Of a stretch of 64,000 nt of DNA, positions 1 through 7,862 are shown piece after piece. Position 1 is the first letter of the stretch; every line of letters starts with the position of its first letter. The DNA lies in NCBI GenBank assembly GCA_963761325.1, contig CAVXGZ010000001.1, forward strand, positions 992,001 to 1,056,000. The letters are read 5' to 3'. This stretch comes from Streptantibioticus_C sp963761325. GTDB lineage: Bacteria > Actinomycetota > Actinomycetes > Streptomycetales > Streptomycetaceae. The notes below the pieces were generated by a model. It was not told the DNA's origin and made no database searches. It saw nothing but the letters and a program-made list of their open reading frames with translations. Both the position numbers and the translations under genes were made by a program.

Positions 1-2
1 GC

Positions 3-1178
3 GCCGAGGGCGGCCGGGACGCCGAGGCCGAGCAGTGGCACCGGCAGGCCGCCGCCCGCGGCCACCGCAACGCCGCGCGGGAGTTGGCCGGCCTGCTGGA
101 GGAGCGCGGCGAGCTGAAGGAGGCCGGCCGCTGGTACCTGACCGCCGCCCGCGACGGCGACGCCCGGGCCGCCTGTGCGCTCGGCTTCCTGCTGCGCGAC
201 GAGGGCGACATCGACGGCGCCGCCCAGTGGTGGCGGCGCGGCGCGGAGAACGGCGACGGCCAGGCGGCCAACGCCCTCGGCGCGCTGCACGCGCAGAACG
301 GCGAGACGCAGACCGCCGAGCGCTGGTACCGGGCCGCCCTGGAGGCCGGCGACGACAACGGCGCCTACAACCTCGGCCTGCTGTGCGCCGCGCGCGGCCG
401 CACCGCCCAGGCCGAGCAGTGGTACCGCCGGGCCGCCTACGCCGGCCACCGGGAGGCCGCCAACGCGCTCGCCGTCCTGCTGCTGCAGCACGACGACCCG
501 GCGGGCGCCGAGCCGTGGTTCTCCAAGGCCGCCGAGGCCGGCAGCGTGGACGCCGCCTTCAACCTCGGCATCCTGTGCGCCGGCCGCGACGAGCACCGGG
601 CGGCGCTCGGCTGGTACCGGCGGGCCGCCTCCGCCGGGCACACCGAGGCGGCGCTGCAGGTCGCCATCGCCCTGCAGCGCGAGGGCGACACGCTCGGCGC
701 CGAGACCCATCTGCGCCGCGCGGCCGGCGGCGGCAGCGCGGAGGCCGCGTTCCGGCTCGGCACCCTGCTCGACCAGAAGTCGCAGGAGTGCGAGGAGTGG
801 TACGAGCGGGCCGCCCGGCTCGGCCACCGCAGGGCGCAGGTGCGGCTCGGCATGCGCGCCGCCGCCCGCGGCGACTCGGTGGACGCCGCGCGCTGGTACC
901 GGCTGGCCGCCGAGGCCGGCAGCAGCAACGGCGCGTTCAACCTCGGGCTGCTGCTGGCCCGGGAGGGCAGCGAGCCGGAGGCGGCCGTGTGGTGGCGGCG
1001 GGCCGCCGAGGCCGGCCACGGGCGCGCGTCGCTGCGGCTCGCGGTGATCGCGGCCCGGCGCGGCGCGCTCGACGACGCCCGCCACTGGTGCGACCGCGCG
1101 GTGGAGTGCGGCCCGGCCGAGGTGGCCAAGCGGGCGGCCCGCCTCGCCGACGTGCTGCGGCAGGAGCTGACCGCGTGA
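3..1178 (+). CDS. Sel1/TPR-repeat protein, 5' end outside the window
   Basis: The frame is open from the first bases, so the start lies upstream and about 391 C-terminal residues are visible. They form roughly ten tandem repeats of about 33-36 residues, each with a WY/WW-R-RAA-x-AGH start and an A-x-x-LG end (for example WYRAALEAGDDNGAYNLG), the Sel1-like subclass of tetratricopeptide repeats. Such arrays make alpha-solenoid surfaces for protein-protein contact; no catalytic domain, signal peptide or membrane segment is seen in this part. A TTG codon at 84 could be read as a start, but the repeat pattern continues in frame before it. The partner and role cannot be told from the sequence. Confidence 0.8.
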   Translation, partial: AEGGRDAEAEQWHRQAAARGHRNAARELAGLLEERGELKEAGRWYLTAARDGDARAACALGFLLRDEGDIDGAAQWWRRGAENGDGQAANALGALHAQNGETQTAERWYRAALEAGDDNGAYNLGLLCAARGRTAQAEQWYRRAAYAGHREAANALAVLLLQHDDPAGAEPWFSKAAEAGSVDAAFNLGILCAGRDEHRAALGWYRRAASAGHTEAALQVAIALQREGDTLGAETHLRRAAGGGSAEAAFRLGTLLDQKSQECEEWYERAARLGHRRAQVRLGMRAAARGDSVDAARWYRLAAEAGSSNGAFNLGLLLAREGSEPEAAVWWRRAAEAGHGRASLRLAVIAARRGALDDARHWCDRAVECGPAEVAKRAARLADVLRQELTA

Positions 1179-1240
1179 CCGGCCGCGGGCAACGGATTTG
1201 CCGTGCGGTGATCGCGTCGTTTACAGTGAGGGCACAACGA

Positions 1241-1317
1241 CGCGGGGTGGAGCAGCTCGGTAGCTCGCTGGGCTCATAACCCAGAGGTCGCAGGTTCAAA
1301 TCCTGTCCCCGCTACCA
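1241..1317 (+). tRNA. tRNA-fMet (CAT), initiator
   Basis: A 77-base cloverleaf with the CAT anticodon at 1275-1277 and encoded CCA at 1315-1317. Two hallmarks make it the initiator rather than elongator tRNA: the first acceptor pair is mismatched (C1 opposite T72), and the anticodon stem ends in three consecutive G-C pairs next to the loop (GGG CTCATAA CCC). The T-loop GGTTCAAATCC is canonical. It stands alone and is followed 5 bases later by a strong hairpin. Confidence 0.97.
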
Positions 1318-1322
1318 GTTGA

Positions 1323-1353
1323 GAAGGCCCGGAACCGATGGTTCCGGGCCTTC
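1323..1353 (+). terminator. Rho-independent type hairpin after tRNA-fMet
   Basis: A perfect 14-bp inverted repeat (gaaggcccggaacc / ggttccgggccttc) with a 3-base loop, followed by TTG-rich sequence. It starts 5 bases after the tRNA and lies between it and the convergent protease gene, so it could end transcription from both sides. Confidence 0.85.
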
Positions 1354-1407
1354 TTGCTTGCCCGGTTCCGAAGCCCGTCCCCGCAACTGCCCGGCCGCGC
1401 CGGGCGG

Positions 1408-2283
1408 TCAGCTCTCCGGGTGGCCGCCGACGCCCTTGGCCGCCTGCTCCAGCAGGCTCTGCGCGGCGCCGGTGAAGTACGGGCTGTAGGAGATGGCGTC
1501 CTCGTGCGGGGAGCCGTCCGGCGGGCCGCCGCCGTTGACGCCGCCGATCAGCCCGACCAGCGCCCCGGTGCGCTCGCCGCGGCCCAGCAGGATCCACGGA
1601 CTGCCCGAGACCCCGGCCGTGTAGCCGCCGCAGTGCATCTCGCGGTACGCGGTGTGCTCGGCCGAGCGGTAGGTCTCCAGCGTGCAGGTCAGCTGCCGGC
1701 CCGCGGAGTCGGCGTCCGGATAGCCGGTGGTGGTGACGTCGTGCAGGGTGAACGGTGCGTTCACCCGAAGGGTGTTGGCGCCGACCGCGTCCTCGATGCG
1801 CCGGCCGTCCGGCCGGGCGACGCGCAGGAACGCGTAGTCGAAGCGGGTGTCGTGCGGCCCGGTGTACCGCGGGTCCACCCAGACCCGGTCCACCCGCCAG
1901 GAGCCGTAGCCGCCGGTGGTCCCGGTCGCGCCGGGCACCACGGTGGCCGCGTTGTGGTAGCCGCCGCCGTACACGCAGTGCGCGGCGGTCATCACCAGGT
2001 CGCCGCCGGGGGAGTGCACCACGCTGCCGGTGCAGAACGGCCGCCCGCCGGAGTCGATCAGCCGCACCACGGCCGGATAGGCGCCGGCGGCGGTCAGGAA
2101 GGTGCCGTGCCGGTCCCAGTCCGGCGGGGCGGTGGGGTCCGCCTGCGGTCCGCTGTGCGCCGCGCGGTGCCGCTCGGCCAGCGCGAGGACCTGCGGGGCG
2201 AACGGGACCAGGCAGCCGATCGCCGCGGCGGCGAGCGCCGCGAGCACGACGGTCCGTGTTCGCCTCCGACCGCTGTGCCGCAC
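1408..2283 (-). CDS. Secreted trypsin-like serine protease (S1 family)
   Basis: A 291-residue protein with an Arg-rich N-terminus and a hydrophobic stretch at about residues 11-32, fitting a signal peptide or anchor. The chymotrypsin-fold triad is visible: His102 in TAAHC, Asp149 in DYAFLRV, and Ser226 in GVSGSPW. Cysteines at 84 and 103 flank the His loop as in other S1 enzymes. It probably acts outside the cell on unknown protein substrates. The ATG start follows a GGAG-like sequence. It is convergent with tRNA-fMet and divergent from the HEAT-repeat gene. The triad is complete, so it should be active. Confidence 0.85.
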   Translation of the reverse strand: MRHSGRRRTRTVVLAALAAAAIGCLVPFAPQVLALAERHRAAHSGPQADPTAPPDWDRHGTFLTAAGAYPAVVRLIDSGGRPFCTGSVVHSPGGDLVMTAAHCVYGGGYHNAATVVPGATGTTGGYGSWRVDRVWVDPRYTGPHDTRFDYAFLRVARPDGRRIEDAVGANTLRVNAPFTLHDVTTTGYPDADSAGRQLTCTLETYRSAEHTAYREMHCGGYTAGVSGSPWILLGRGERTGALVGLIGGVNGGGPPDGSPHEDAISYSPYFTGAAQSLLEQAAKGVGGHPES

Positions 2284-2506
2284 TCCGTGCCCTTCCGCCG
2301 GCTCCTACCGCCCGCCGAACGGGACGTCTCAACCACCGCGGCGTCAACAATACGGCCCAGGCGGGGGCCCCGAATCAGCCTTCAGTAGAGGAGGGGTAAG
2401 GCGTGGGCAAAGCCGGGCGAATGCGCTTCGCCTCTTCGGGACCCTGAGTGATCCTGGAACAGGTGGCAGGAGAGGCGGCGAAGGCGCATTGCTGGGCAGA
2501 AGGCAG

Positions 2507-4069
2507 GTGCGATCGGTGCTCGGGCGCCGGGGGCAGGTCCTTCCGGCGGCCGACAGCGCCCGCTGGCGCCCGCTGTGCGAGGCGGCGGTGGCCGGCCGCG
2601 CGGCCGCGGCCGAGGTGCTGCTCGACGAGTTGCGGGCCGCCGCGGAGCACGGCACCGCCCAGGACCGTGCGATCGCGCTGAACGAACTGCTGTACGCCGC
2701 GCCCCGGTTGTGGCCGGTTCTGGACCGTGCGTCCCGCGCCGGACCCGCCCGGCCGCGGCTGCCGCGGGCCGCCGCCCCGGCACCGGTGCGCTCCGACGAC
2801 GCCGATCCGCTGGCGCTGGTGCTCGCCTCCTTCGACCCCGACGGCCGGGTCAGGCAGGCCGCCGTCGAGCGGCTGGCCCTGCGCGCCGGGGGACCCGCGG
2901 TCACCGCGCTGGCGCTGCGCACCGACGACTGGGTGGCCGCGGTCCGCGAACCGGCGCTGGCCGCGCTGCTCGCCCGCCTCGCGCCCGACGAGGCCACCGC
3001 GGCGGTGCGGATACTGGCCAGGCTGGCCGGCCGCAGCCGGGCGGGCCGGGTGCTGGAGCGCTACCGCGAGGCGCTGCGCGCGCCGGAGCGGCGGCGTACC
3101 GTCCGCAGGCTGGCCGCCGAGCCCGATCGGCAGGTACGCCGCTTCGGGGTGGAACTCGCCCTGGAACTGGGCGAGTACGTGCGCGGCGACCTGGCGCGCA
3201 CCGCGCTGCACGACCGCGACCAGGTGTGCCGGCGGCTGTGCGCCCAGCGGTTGCTCGACCTCGACCCCGACCAGGCGGGCCGGCTGATGTGGGCCAGGTT
3301 CGCCGGGGTGCGGGAGCTGGCGGTCGCCGCGCTGCCGGACGACGTGCCGGCCGCGCGGCTGGTGGCGCCGCTCGCGGACCGCTCGCGGCTGGTGCGGGCC
3401 CAGGCGCGGTGGAAGCTGTACAAGCGCGGCGAGCCGCCGGCCGACGTCTACCGCCGCCAGCTGCGCCGCTGCGGGCGCTCGACCCAGCCCCGGCTGGTGG
3501 CCGGCCTGGCGGCCGGGCTCGGCGAGTGCGGTGACGCCTCCGACCTGCCGATGCTCACCGTGCTGGCCGAGGACCCCAGTTGGGCGCCGGTGACCAGGCG
3601 GGCCGCGGTGCGCGCGCTGGGCCGGCTGGCCGCCCGGGCGGCGCCGCGGCCGGCGGCCGGTGAGACCGAGCGGGCGCTGGGCCGGCTGGTGGGCGACGAC
3701 GCGCCGAGCGTGGCCCGCGAGGCGCTGGACGCGCTGGCGGCCACCGGGCACGCCTCGGCCCGGCTGCTCGGTGAGGCGGTGGGCCGGCCGGAACCGCAGG
3801 TGTGGCGGGCGGCGTTGCGCGGGGCGCGCACCCTGGAGTACTTCGACCGGCTGGAGTTGGCGCTGCGCGCCGCGGGCGATCCGCGTCCCGAGGTGACCGA
3901 GCGGGCCGCGTCCGCGGTCGGCGAGTGGCAGCGGCTGCGGTGGCCGGGCGGCCCGGTGGACGGCGACCAACTGCGGCGGCTGACCGGGCTGTTGCGCGGC
4001 GCCGGACTGCCCGAGCGGCGGCGGGCCGAACTGCACGTGGCGCTGCGCGCCGCGGGCCGGGCCCGCTGA
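2507..4069 (+). CDS. HEAT-repeat protein
   Basis: About 520 residues, almost entirely Ala/Leu/Arg-rich helical repeats of about 30 residues of the type D-x-x-VR-x-AA-x-x-L, characteristic of HEAT or PBS-lyase-like solenoids (for example DPDGRVRQAAVERLALRAG). No catalytic motif, signal peptide or membrane helix is seen. The frame extends far upstream without a stop because of the GC bias, but that part overlaps the divergent protease gene; GTG at 2507 (preceded by GAAGG) or GTG at 2516 are the reasonable starts, and the repeats begin shortly after. The role is unknown; a protein-binding scaffold is likely. Confidence 0.7.
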   Translation: MRSVLGRRGQVLPAADSARWRPLCEAAVAGRAAAAEVLLDELRAAAEHGTAQDRAIALNELLYAAPRLWPVLDRASRAGPARPRLPRAAAPAPVRSDDADPLALVLASFDPDGRVRQAAVERLALRAGGPAVTALALRTDDWVAAVREPALAALLARLAPDEATAAVRILARLAGRSRAGRVLERYREALRAPERRRTVRRLAAEPDRQVRRFGVELALELGEYVRGDLARTALHDRDQVCRRLCAQRLLDLDPDQAGRLMWARFAGVRELAVAALPDDVPAARLVAPLADRSRLVRAQARWKLYKRGEPPADVYRRQLRRCGRSTQPRLVAGLAAGLGECGDASDLPMLTVLAEDPSWAPVTRRAAVRALGRLAARAAPRPAAGETERALGRLVGDDAPSVAREALDALAATGHASARLLGEAVGRPEPQVWRAALRGARTLEYFDRLELALRAAGDPRPEVTERAASAVGEWQRLRWPGGPVDGDQLRRLTGLLRGAGLPERRRAELHVALRAAGRAR

Positions 4070-4084
4070 CGCCCGGCGCCGGGG

Positions 4085-4504
4085 TCAGGCGGCGGCGGAG
4101 CAGTCCGGGCAGAGGCCGCGGTAGGTGACCTCGACGTCGGCGACGCGGAAGCCGAATCGTTCCGTCGCCGGCAGGTCGGCCAGCGGGTCGCCGACCGGGT
4201 GGACGTCCCGGATCACGCCGCAGCGCGAGCAGACCAGGTGCTGGTGCGGCTGGTGCGCGTTCGGGTCGTAGCGCTTGGCGCGGCCGTCGGTGGCCACTTC
4301 GAGGACCTCGCCGAGCGAGACCATCTCGCCGAGGGTGTTGTAGACGGTGGCGCGGGAGATCTCCGGGAGCCGTCCGGTGGCTCGGGCGTGGACCTCGTCG
4401 GCGGTGAGGTGGACGTGGTCCCCGTCGAGCACCTCGGCGACCACCCGGCGCTGCGCGGTCAGCCGCCAGCCGTGTCCGCGGAGTCGTTCCAGCAGGTCAC
4501 TCAT
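4085..4504 (-). CDS. catR: Fur-family peroxide-type regulator (CatR/PerR-like)
   Basis: A 139-residue Fur-family repressor: winged helix at residues 1-80 with recognition segment SRATVYNTL, then a dimerization domain. The structural zinc site is complete (Cys92/Cys95 in VCSRC and Cys132/Cys135 in LCPDC), as in PerR-like members. His/Asp residues around 80-100 (D80, H84, H87, H89) could form the regulatory Fe/Mn site that senses H2O2 in this class. The start is ATG 4504; GTG 4510 is an alternative. An inverted-repeat operator fills the promoter, so autorepression is likely. No catalase gene adjoins it here, so the main targets would be elsewhere. Assignment to CatR rather than another Fur paralogue is by resemblance. 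Confidence 0.85.
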   Translation of the reverse strand: MSDLLERLRGHGWRLTAQRRVVAEVLDGDHVHLTADEVHARATGRLPEISRATVYNTLGEMVSLGEVLEVATDGRAKRYDPNAHQPHQHLVCSRCGVIRDVHPVGDPLADLPATERFGFRVADVEVTYRGLCPDCSAAA

Positions 4505-4549
4505 GTCCACCAGCGTAACAGCGGGCGGTCCGGCCACCGACTCGGTACG

Positions 4550-4580
4550 AGAATAACTTTGTTCTTGACTTAGACAAAGT
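4550..4580 (-). promoter_or_regulatory. PerR/Fur-type operator over the catR promoter
   Basis: ACTTTGT at 4556-4562 and ACAAAGT at 4574-4580 form perfect 7-bp arms separated by 11 bases, AT-rich in a very GC-rich region. On the minus strand TTGTCT (4577-4572), a 16-base spacer and TATTCT (4555-4550) make a good -35/-10 pair, and the inverted repeat occupies the -35 and the whole spacer. A repressor bound here would block RNA polymerase, fitting autoregulation of the Fur-family gene that starts at 4504. Confidence 0.75.
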
Positions 4581-4665
4581 CCATAGTAGGATCGTCCTTG
4601 GCTCGGTAGGTGGTGGGAAGCCGCGATACAGGCCCTTCGCGGCCGGCCCGCCGGTGCCGTAACGC

Positions 4666-4702
4666 CGAAGAGGCCGGACGCCACAGGGCTCCGGCCTCTT
4701 CG
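4666..4702 (-). terminator. Hairpin downstream of the CBS-domain gene
   Basis: A perfect 13-bp stem (cgaagaggccgga / tccggcctcttcg) with an 11-base loop. It lies 38 bases after the stop of the minus-strand CBS gene and upstream of the catR promoter. Confidence 0.75.
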
Positions 4703-4739
4703 GGCCGTCCGGGCTCCCCGGGAGGGGAGCCGGCGCGGA

Positions 4740-5147
4740 TCAGACCATGGCGGCCTGCGCCGGGGTGGCGGTGCGGCGGGCCCGGGTCCAGCAGCTGATG
4801 ATGTCGCGGACCGACACCACGCCCACCGGCTCCTCGCGCTCCAGCACGACCAGGTGCCGGAAGCCGCCGTGCACCATGGCGTCGGCGGCCTCCTCCAGCG
4901 TCCACTGCGGCGCGGCGAACACCACGTCGGTGGTGGTGTGCGCGCCGGCCGGCTCGCGGCCCGGGTCCAGCCCGCGGCCGACCGCGTTCAGCACGTCCCG
5001 TTCGGTCAGTATCCCCAGGCCCAGATCCGGATCGAGCACCACCGCGGAGCCGATCCGCCGGACCGACATCAGCTCGGCCGCCTGCCGGAGGGTGTGGGCC
5101 GGGCCGATGATCAGGATCCTCGTGCTCATCGCTTCTCGCACCAGCAT
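4740..5147 (-). CDS. CBS-domain-pair protein
   Basis: A 135-residue protein made of two tandem CBS motifs (about residues 5-60 and 75-130), with typical features such as MSVRRIGSAVVLD, GILTERDVL and VGVVSVRDI. CBS pairs bind adenosine nucleotides (AMP, ATP or related) and act as energy sensors, often controlling partner proteins. ATG 5147 is chosen because AAGGGG precedes it by 5 bases; the open frame continues 30 codons further up without domain content. No other domain is attached, so the partner is unknown. Confidence 0.8.
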   Translation of the reverse strand: MLVREAMSTRILIIGPAHTLRQAAELMSVRRIGSAVVLDPDLGLGILTERDVLNAVGRGLDPGREPAGAHTTTDVVFAAPQWTLEEAADAMVHGGFRHLVVLEREEPVGVVSVRDIISCWTRARRTATPAQAAMV

Positions 5148-5318
5148 ATGAACCCCTTGAGAGTGCTGTGCACACCATGGAATCACAAGCGCACAAGCTT
5201 GCGGAATCTCATATTCACATGCGTACAAGTCGGGCACAAGGGGGCGGGCGAGGCGGGTTGTGGGCGCGCGCTGGCCGAAAACCGCCCCCGGCCAGGGGAC
5301 GGCGGCGGGCCGCCGGGC

Positions 5319-6128
5319 TCAGCGGCCCGGGTTGAGGTACCGCAGCAGGTGCTCGTGGAGCAGCCCGTTGGAGGCCGCCGCGTTGGCGCCGTACGGGCCC
5401 GGGGCGCCGGTCAGGTCGGTGAAGCGGCCGCCGGCCTCCCGGACCACCACCGACGGCGCGGCCATGTCCCACACGCTCAGGTCCGGCTCGGCGCAGAAGT
5501 CCACCGAGCCCTCCGCGACCATCATGTACGACCAGAAATCGCCGTACGCCCGGGTGCGCCAGCAGGCCCTGGTCAGGTCGAGGAACCGGTCGAGCAGGCC
5601 GAGCTTCTCCCAGTACTCCAGCGAGGAGTAGGAGAACGAGGCGTCGGAGAGCCGGTCCACCCCGGAGACCCGCAGCCTGGTCGCGGAGGTGAGCGAGCGG
5701 CCGGTGTAGGCGCCGCCGCCCTTGGATGCCCACCAGCGGCGGCCGATCGCCGGCGCCGAGACCAGCCCGACCACCCCGTCGTCGCCCTCCGGCCCGCCCT
5801 CGCCGCGCACCGACAGGGCGATCAGGGTGGCCCAGACCGGCACGCCGCGCACGTAGTTCTTGGTGCCGTCGATCGGGTCGATCAGCCAGCGCCGGGCGCC
5901 GCCGCCCTCGCTGCCGAACTCCTCGCCCAGCACCGCGTCCCGCGGCCGGGCCCGGGAGAGCTGACGGCGGATCAACTCCTCGGCGGCCTTGTCGGCCTCG
6001 CTGACCGGGGTCATGTCCGGCTTGGTCTCGACCTTGAGGTCGAGCGCCTTGAACCGTTCCATCGTCACGGAGTCGGCGGCGTCGGCCAGGATGTGGGCAA
6101 GGCGCAGGTCGTCGGAGAACTCGGTCAT
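5319..6128 (-). CDS. hisN: Histidinol-phosphatase, inositol monophosphatase type
   Basis: A 269-residue member of the Mg-dependent inositol monophosphatase superfamily. The metal-binding motifs are present: GEEFGSE, WLIDPIDGTKNY and, near the C-terminus, WDMAAPSVVVREAGG. In actinobacteria this IMPase-type enzyme performs the histidinol-phosphate dephosphorylation of histidine synthesis, and genes of this kind lie near aroA-rsgA as here. ATG 6128 begins MTEFSDDLRLAH, the conserved N-terminus; the upstream in-frame codons are unlikely to be translated. A generic sugar or inositol phosphatase cannot be fully excluded by sequence alone. Confidence 0.88.
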   Translation of the reverse strand: MTEFSDDLRLAHILADAADSVTMERFKALDLKVETKPDMTPVSEADKAAEELIRRQLSRARPRDAVLGEEFGSEGGGARRWLIDPIDGTKNYVRGVPVWATLIALSVRGEGGPEGDDGVVGLVSAPAIGRRWWASKGGGAYTGRSLTSATRLRVSGVDRLSDASFSYSSLEYWEKLGLLDRFLDLTRACWRTRAYGDFWSYMMVAEGSVDFCAEPDLSVWDMAAPSVVVREAGGRFTDLTGAPGPYGANAAASNGLLHEHLLRYLNPGR

Positions 6129-6240
6129 GTGCGAACAGTAGCGAGCGCCGTCCGCCCCGGCCACGCGGCATGCGGGGGCCGGGCCGCCCGGCGGCGATCA
6201 CTTCGGCCGGCCGACTTCCCGTGACGCGCGGGCGGTTCGG

Positions 6241-6717
6241 TCACAGCGGGAGCTTGAAGCCGACGTGGGTGGCGTGGAAGCCGAGCCGCTCGTAGAAGCG
6301 GTGCGCGTCCTGGCGGCTGGTGTCGGAGGTCAACTGCACGAGGGCGCAGCCGTGTTCGCGGGCCTGCTCCACGCACCACCCGATCAGCCGGGAGCCGAGG
6401 CCGGTGCCGCGGGCCGCGGCGCCGATCCGCACCGCCTCGATCTGCGCGCGGACCGCGCCCCGGCGCGACAGGCCGGGCAGATACGTCAGCTGGGCGGTGC
6501 CGATGACCTGCCCGGCGCGCTCCGCCACCACCAGCCGCTGCTGGGGATCGGCGTCGATCGCGGCGAACGCGGCGAGGTAGGGCGCCGGGTCGGCCGGCGT
6601 CTCCCGGGCCGCGCCGAGGGGATCGTCGGCCAGCAGCGCCACGATGTCGGCCACGTCGTGCTCGGTGGCCCGGCGGATGGTGATCTCCTCGGTGTCCGTC
6701 TCGCTCATGGCGCCCAT
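6241..6717 (-). CDS. GNAT-family N-acetyltransferase
   Basis: A 158-residue single-domain acetyltransferase with the usual layout: IRRATEHDVADIVALL at the N-terminus, substrate strand around residue 70, and the acetyl-CoA binding motif IGAAARGTGLGSRLI (R/Q-x-x-G-x-G/A) followed by HRFYERLGF. It uses acetyl-CoA to acetylate an amine, but the substrate cannot be told. ATG 6717 was chosen; ATG 6708 (MSETDTEE) is three codons inside. It is in the same orientation as hisN and the PNPOx-like gene. Confidence 0.85.
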   Translation of the reverse strand: MGAMSETDTEEITIRRATEHDVADIVALLADDPLGAARETPADPAPYLAAFAAIDADPQQRLVVAERAGQVIGTAQLTYLPGLSRRGAVRAQIEAVRIGAAARGTGLGSRLIGWCVEQAREHGCALVQLTSDTSRQDAHRFYERLGFHATHVGFKLPL

Positions 6718-6741
6718 CCCATCACGAGCCGCCCGGTGCGA

Positions 6742-7380
6742 TCAGCCCATTTCCTGCCCGGACGCCTCCACCGGTGCCGGCGCCGGTGGGGGCACAGGCA
6801 CCGCCAGCGGCAGCGGCAGCGGCAGGCCGGGCAGGCCGTCGAGGCTGGTGGCGACGTGGTCCTTCTTGGCGCAGTACTCCGAGAACGACGCGTGCGTCTC
6901 GCGGGAGAACCGCTGGGTGTGCAGGGTGCGTTCCGCCCGGTGCTCCATCAGCGGCACCGCGAAGCCGCACGCGTCCGACACCCGGCGGGCGGTGACCACC
7001 ACGACCGCGCGCAGGTCGGTGCGGTCGCGGAAGTCGGCGCCGAAGCGGGCCAGCAGCGCGGGCCAGCGCGGGTCGTCGCGGAAGACCGCCTCGCCCGTGC
7101 CGTGCACCCGCAGCACCTTCGGCGGGCCCTCGAACGCGCACCACATCAGGGTGATCCGGCCGTTCTCCCGCAGGTGGGCGATGGTCTCGGCGCCGCTGCC
7201 GCCCAGGTCGAGGTAGGCCAGCGTCCGTTCGTCCAGCACCGCGAAGGAGCCGTCCAGCCCCTTGGGCGAGACGTTGACGTGGCCGTCGGGCGCCAGCGGC
7301 GCGGTCGCGGTGAAGAAGACGTGCTGCGCCTCGATGAACGCCCGCAGCTCGGCGTCGATCAACTCGTAGGTGCGTCCCAT
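6742..7380 (-). CDS. Pyridoxamine 5'-phosphate oxidase-like flavin protein
   Basis: A 212-residue protein of the split-barrel PNPOx-like family (MGRTYELIDAELRAFIEAQHVFF..., GHVNVSPKGLDG, AYLDLGGSGAETIAHL, RITLMWCAFEGPP). Family members bind FMN or F420 and carry out redox reactions on varied small molecules; the VNVSPKG variety is common in actinobacteria. The C-terminus ends in a Pro/Leu-rich tail without recognised domain. The frame has no stop for another 2.7 kb upstream, but that is the shadow of aroA; ATG 7380 gives the conserved N-terminus. The exact substrate is unknown. Confidence 0.8.
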   Translation of the reverse strand: MGRTYELIDAELRAFIEAQHVFFTATAPLAPDGHVNVSPKGLDGSFAVLDERTLAYLDLGGSGAETIAHLRENGRITLMWCAFEGPPKVLRVHGTGEAVFRDDPRWPALLARFGADFRDRTDLRAVVVVTARRVSDACGFAVPLMEHRAERTLHTQRFSRETHASFSEYCAKKDHVATSLDGLPGLPLPLPLAVPVPPPAPAPVEASGQEMG

Positions 7381-7433
7381 GCCGCCATTCTCGACCCGGC
7401 CGGGGCGGCGTGCCGGGGTTTTTCCCCGCGCCC

Positions 7434-7757
7434 TCAGTGCTCGGCGCCGGACAGCGGCAGGCCGACGATGCCGGCGATCACCAGGCAGATGGAGACGACC
7501 TTGAGCACGTTGGCCGCGTCGCCGAGGAAGACCATGCCGTACACCGCGGTGCCGGTCGCGCCGATCCCGGTCCACACCGCGTAGGCCGGGCCCACGTCGA
7601 GCTTGCGCAGCGAGAGCGTGAGCAGCCCGAAGCTGCCGAGCGCGAAGGCGCAGAACGCGATCGTCGGCCATATCCGGGTGAACCCGTGCGAGAGCTTCAG
7701 GCAGACCGCGAAGCCGGTCTCCAGCAGTCCGGCGACAATGACCAGCAGCCACGCCAT
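7434..7757 (-). CDS. Small multidrug resistance family exporter (SugE/Gdx-like)
   Basis: A 107-residue inner-membrane protein with four predicted helices and the SMR landmarks: the conserved membrane-embedded Glu in MAWLLVIVAGLLETGFAV (Glu13) and the motif AYAVWTGIGATGTAVYG. SMR proteins work as antiparallel dimers that exchange protons for cations; the SugE/Gdx branch exports guanidinium, others export quaternary ammonium compounds. The GLLETGFAVCLKLSHGF signature favours the Gdx-like branch. ATG 7757 follows a strong GGGAGG. It lies between rsgA and the PNPOx-like gene. Confidence 0.88.
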   Translation of the reverse strand: MAWLLVIVAGLLETGFAVCLKLSHGFTRIWPTIAFCAFALGSFGLLTLSLRKLDVGPAYAVWTGIGATGTAVYGMVFLGDAANVLKVVSICLVIAGIVGLPLSGAEH

Positions 7758-7862
7758 GAGTACGCCTCCCGAGTGGAGTCCGGCCGTCCCGTGTGATCTG
7801 TCGTCCACTGTCGAAGAGGATCATCACACAGGCGCCGTCGCCGCGGGGGGAAACCCGCTCGA

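Noticed and set aside
1241..1317. tRNA-fMet as an integration site
   Set aside because: No integrase, direct repeat or foreign-looking genes follow it.
7758..7862. Guanidine-II riboswitch (mini-ykkC) before the SMR gene
   Set aside because: ACGA and ACGG are present on the minus strand, but the flanking bases pair for only one or two steps, so the two needed hairpins do not form. A GTGTGAT/ATCACAC repeat is there but does not fit a known class.
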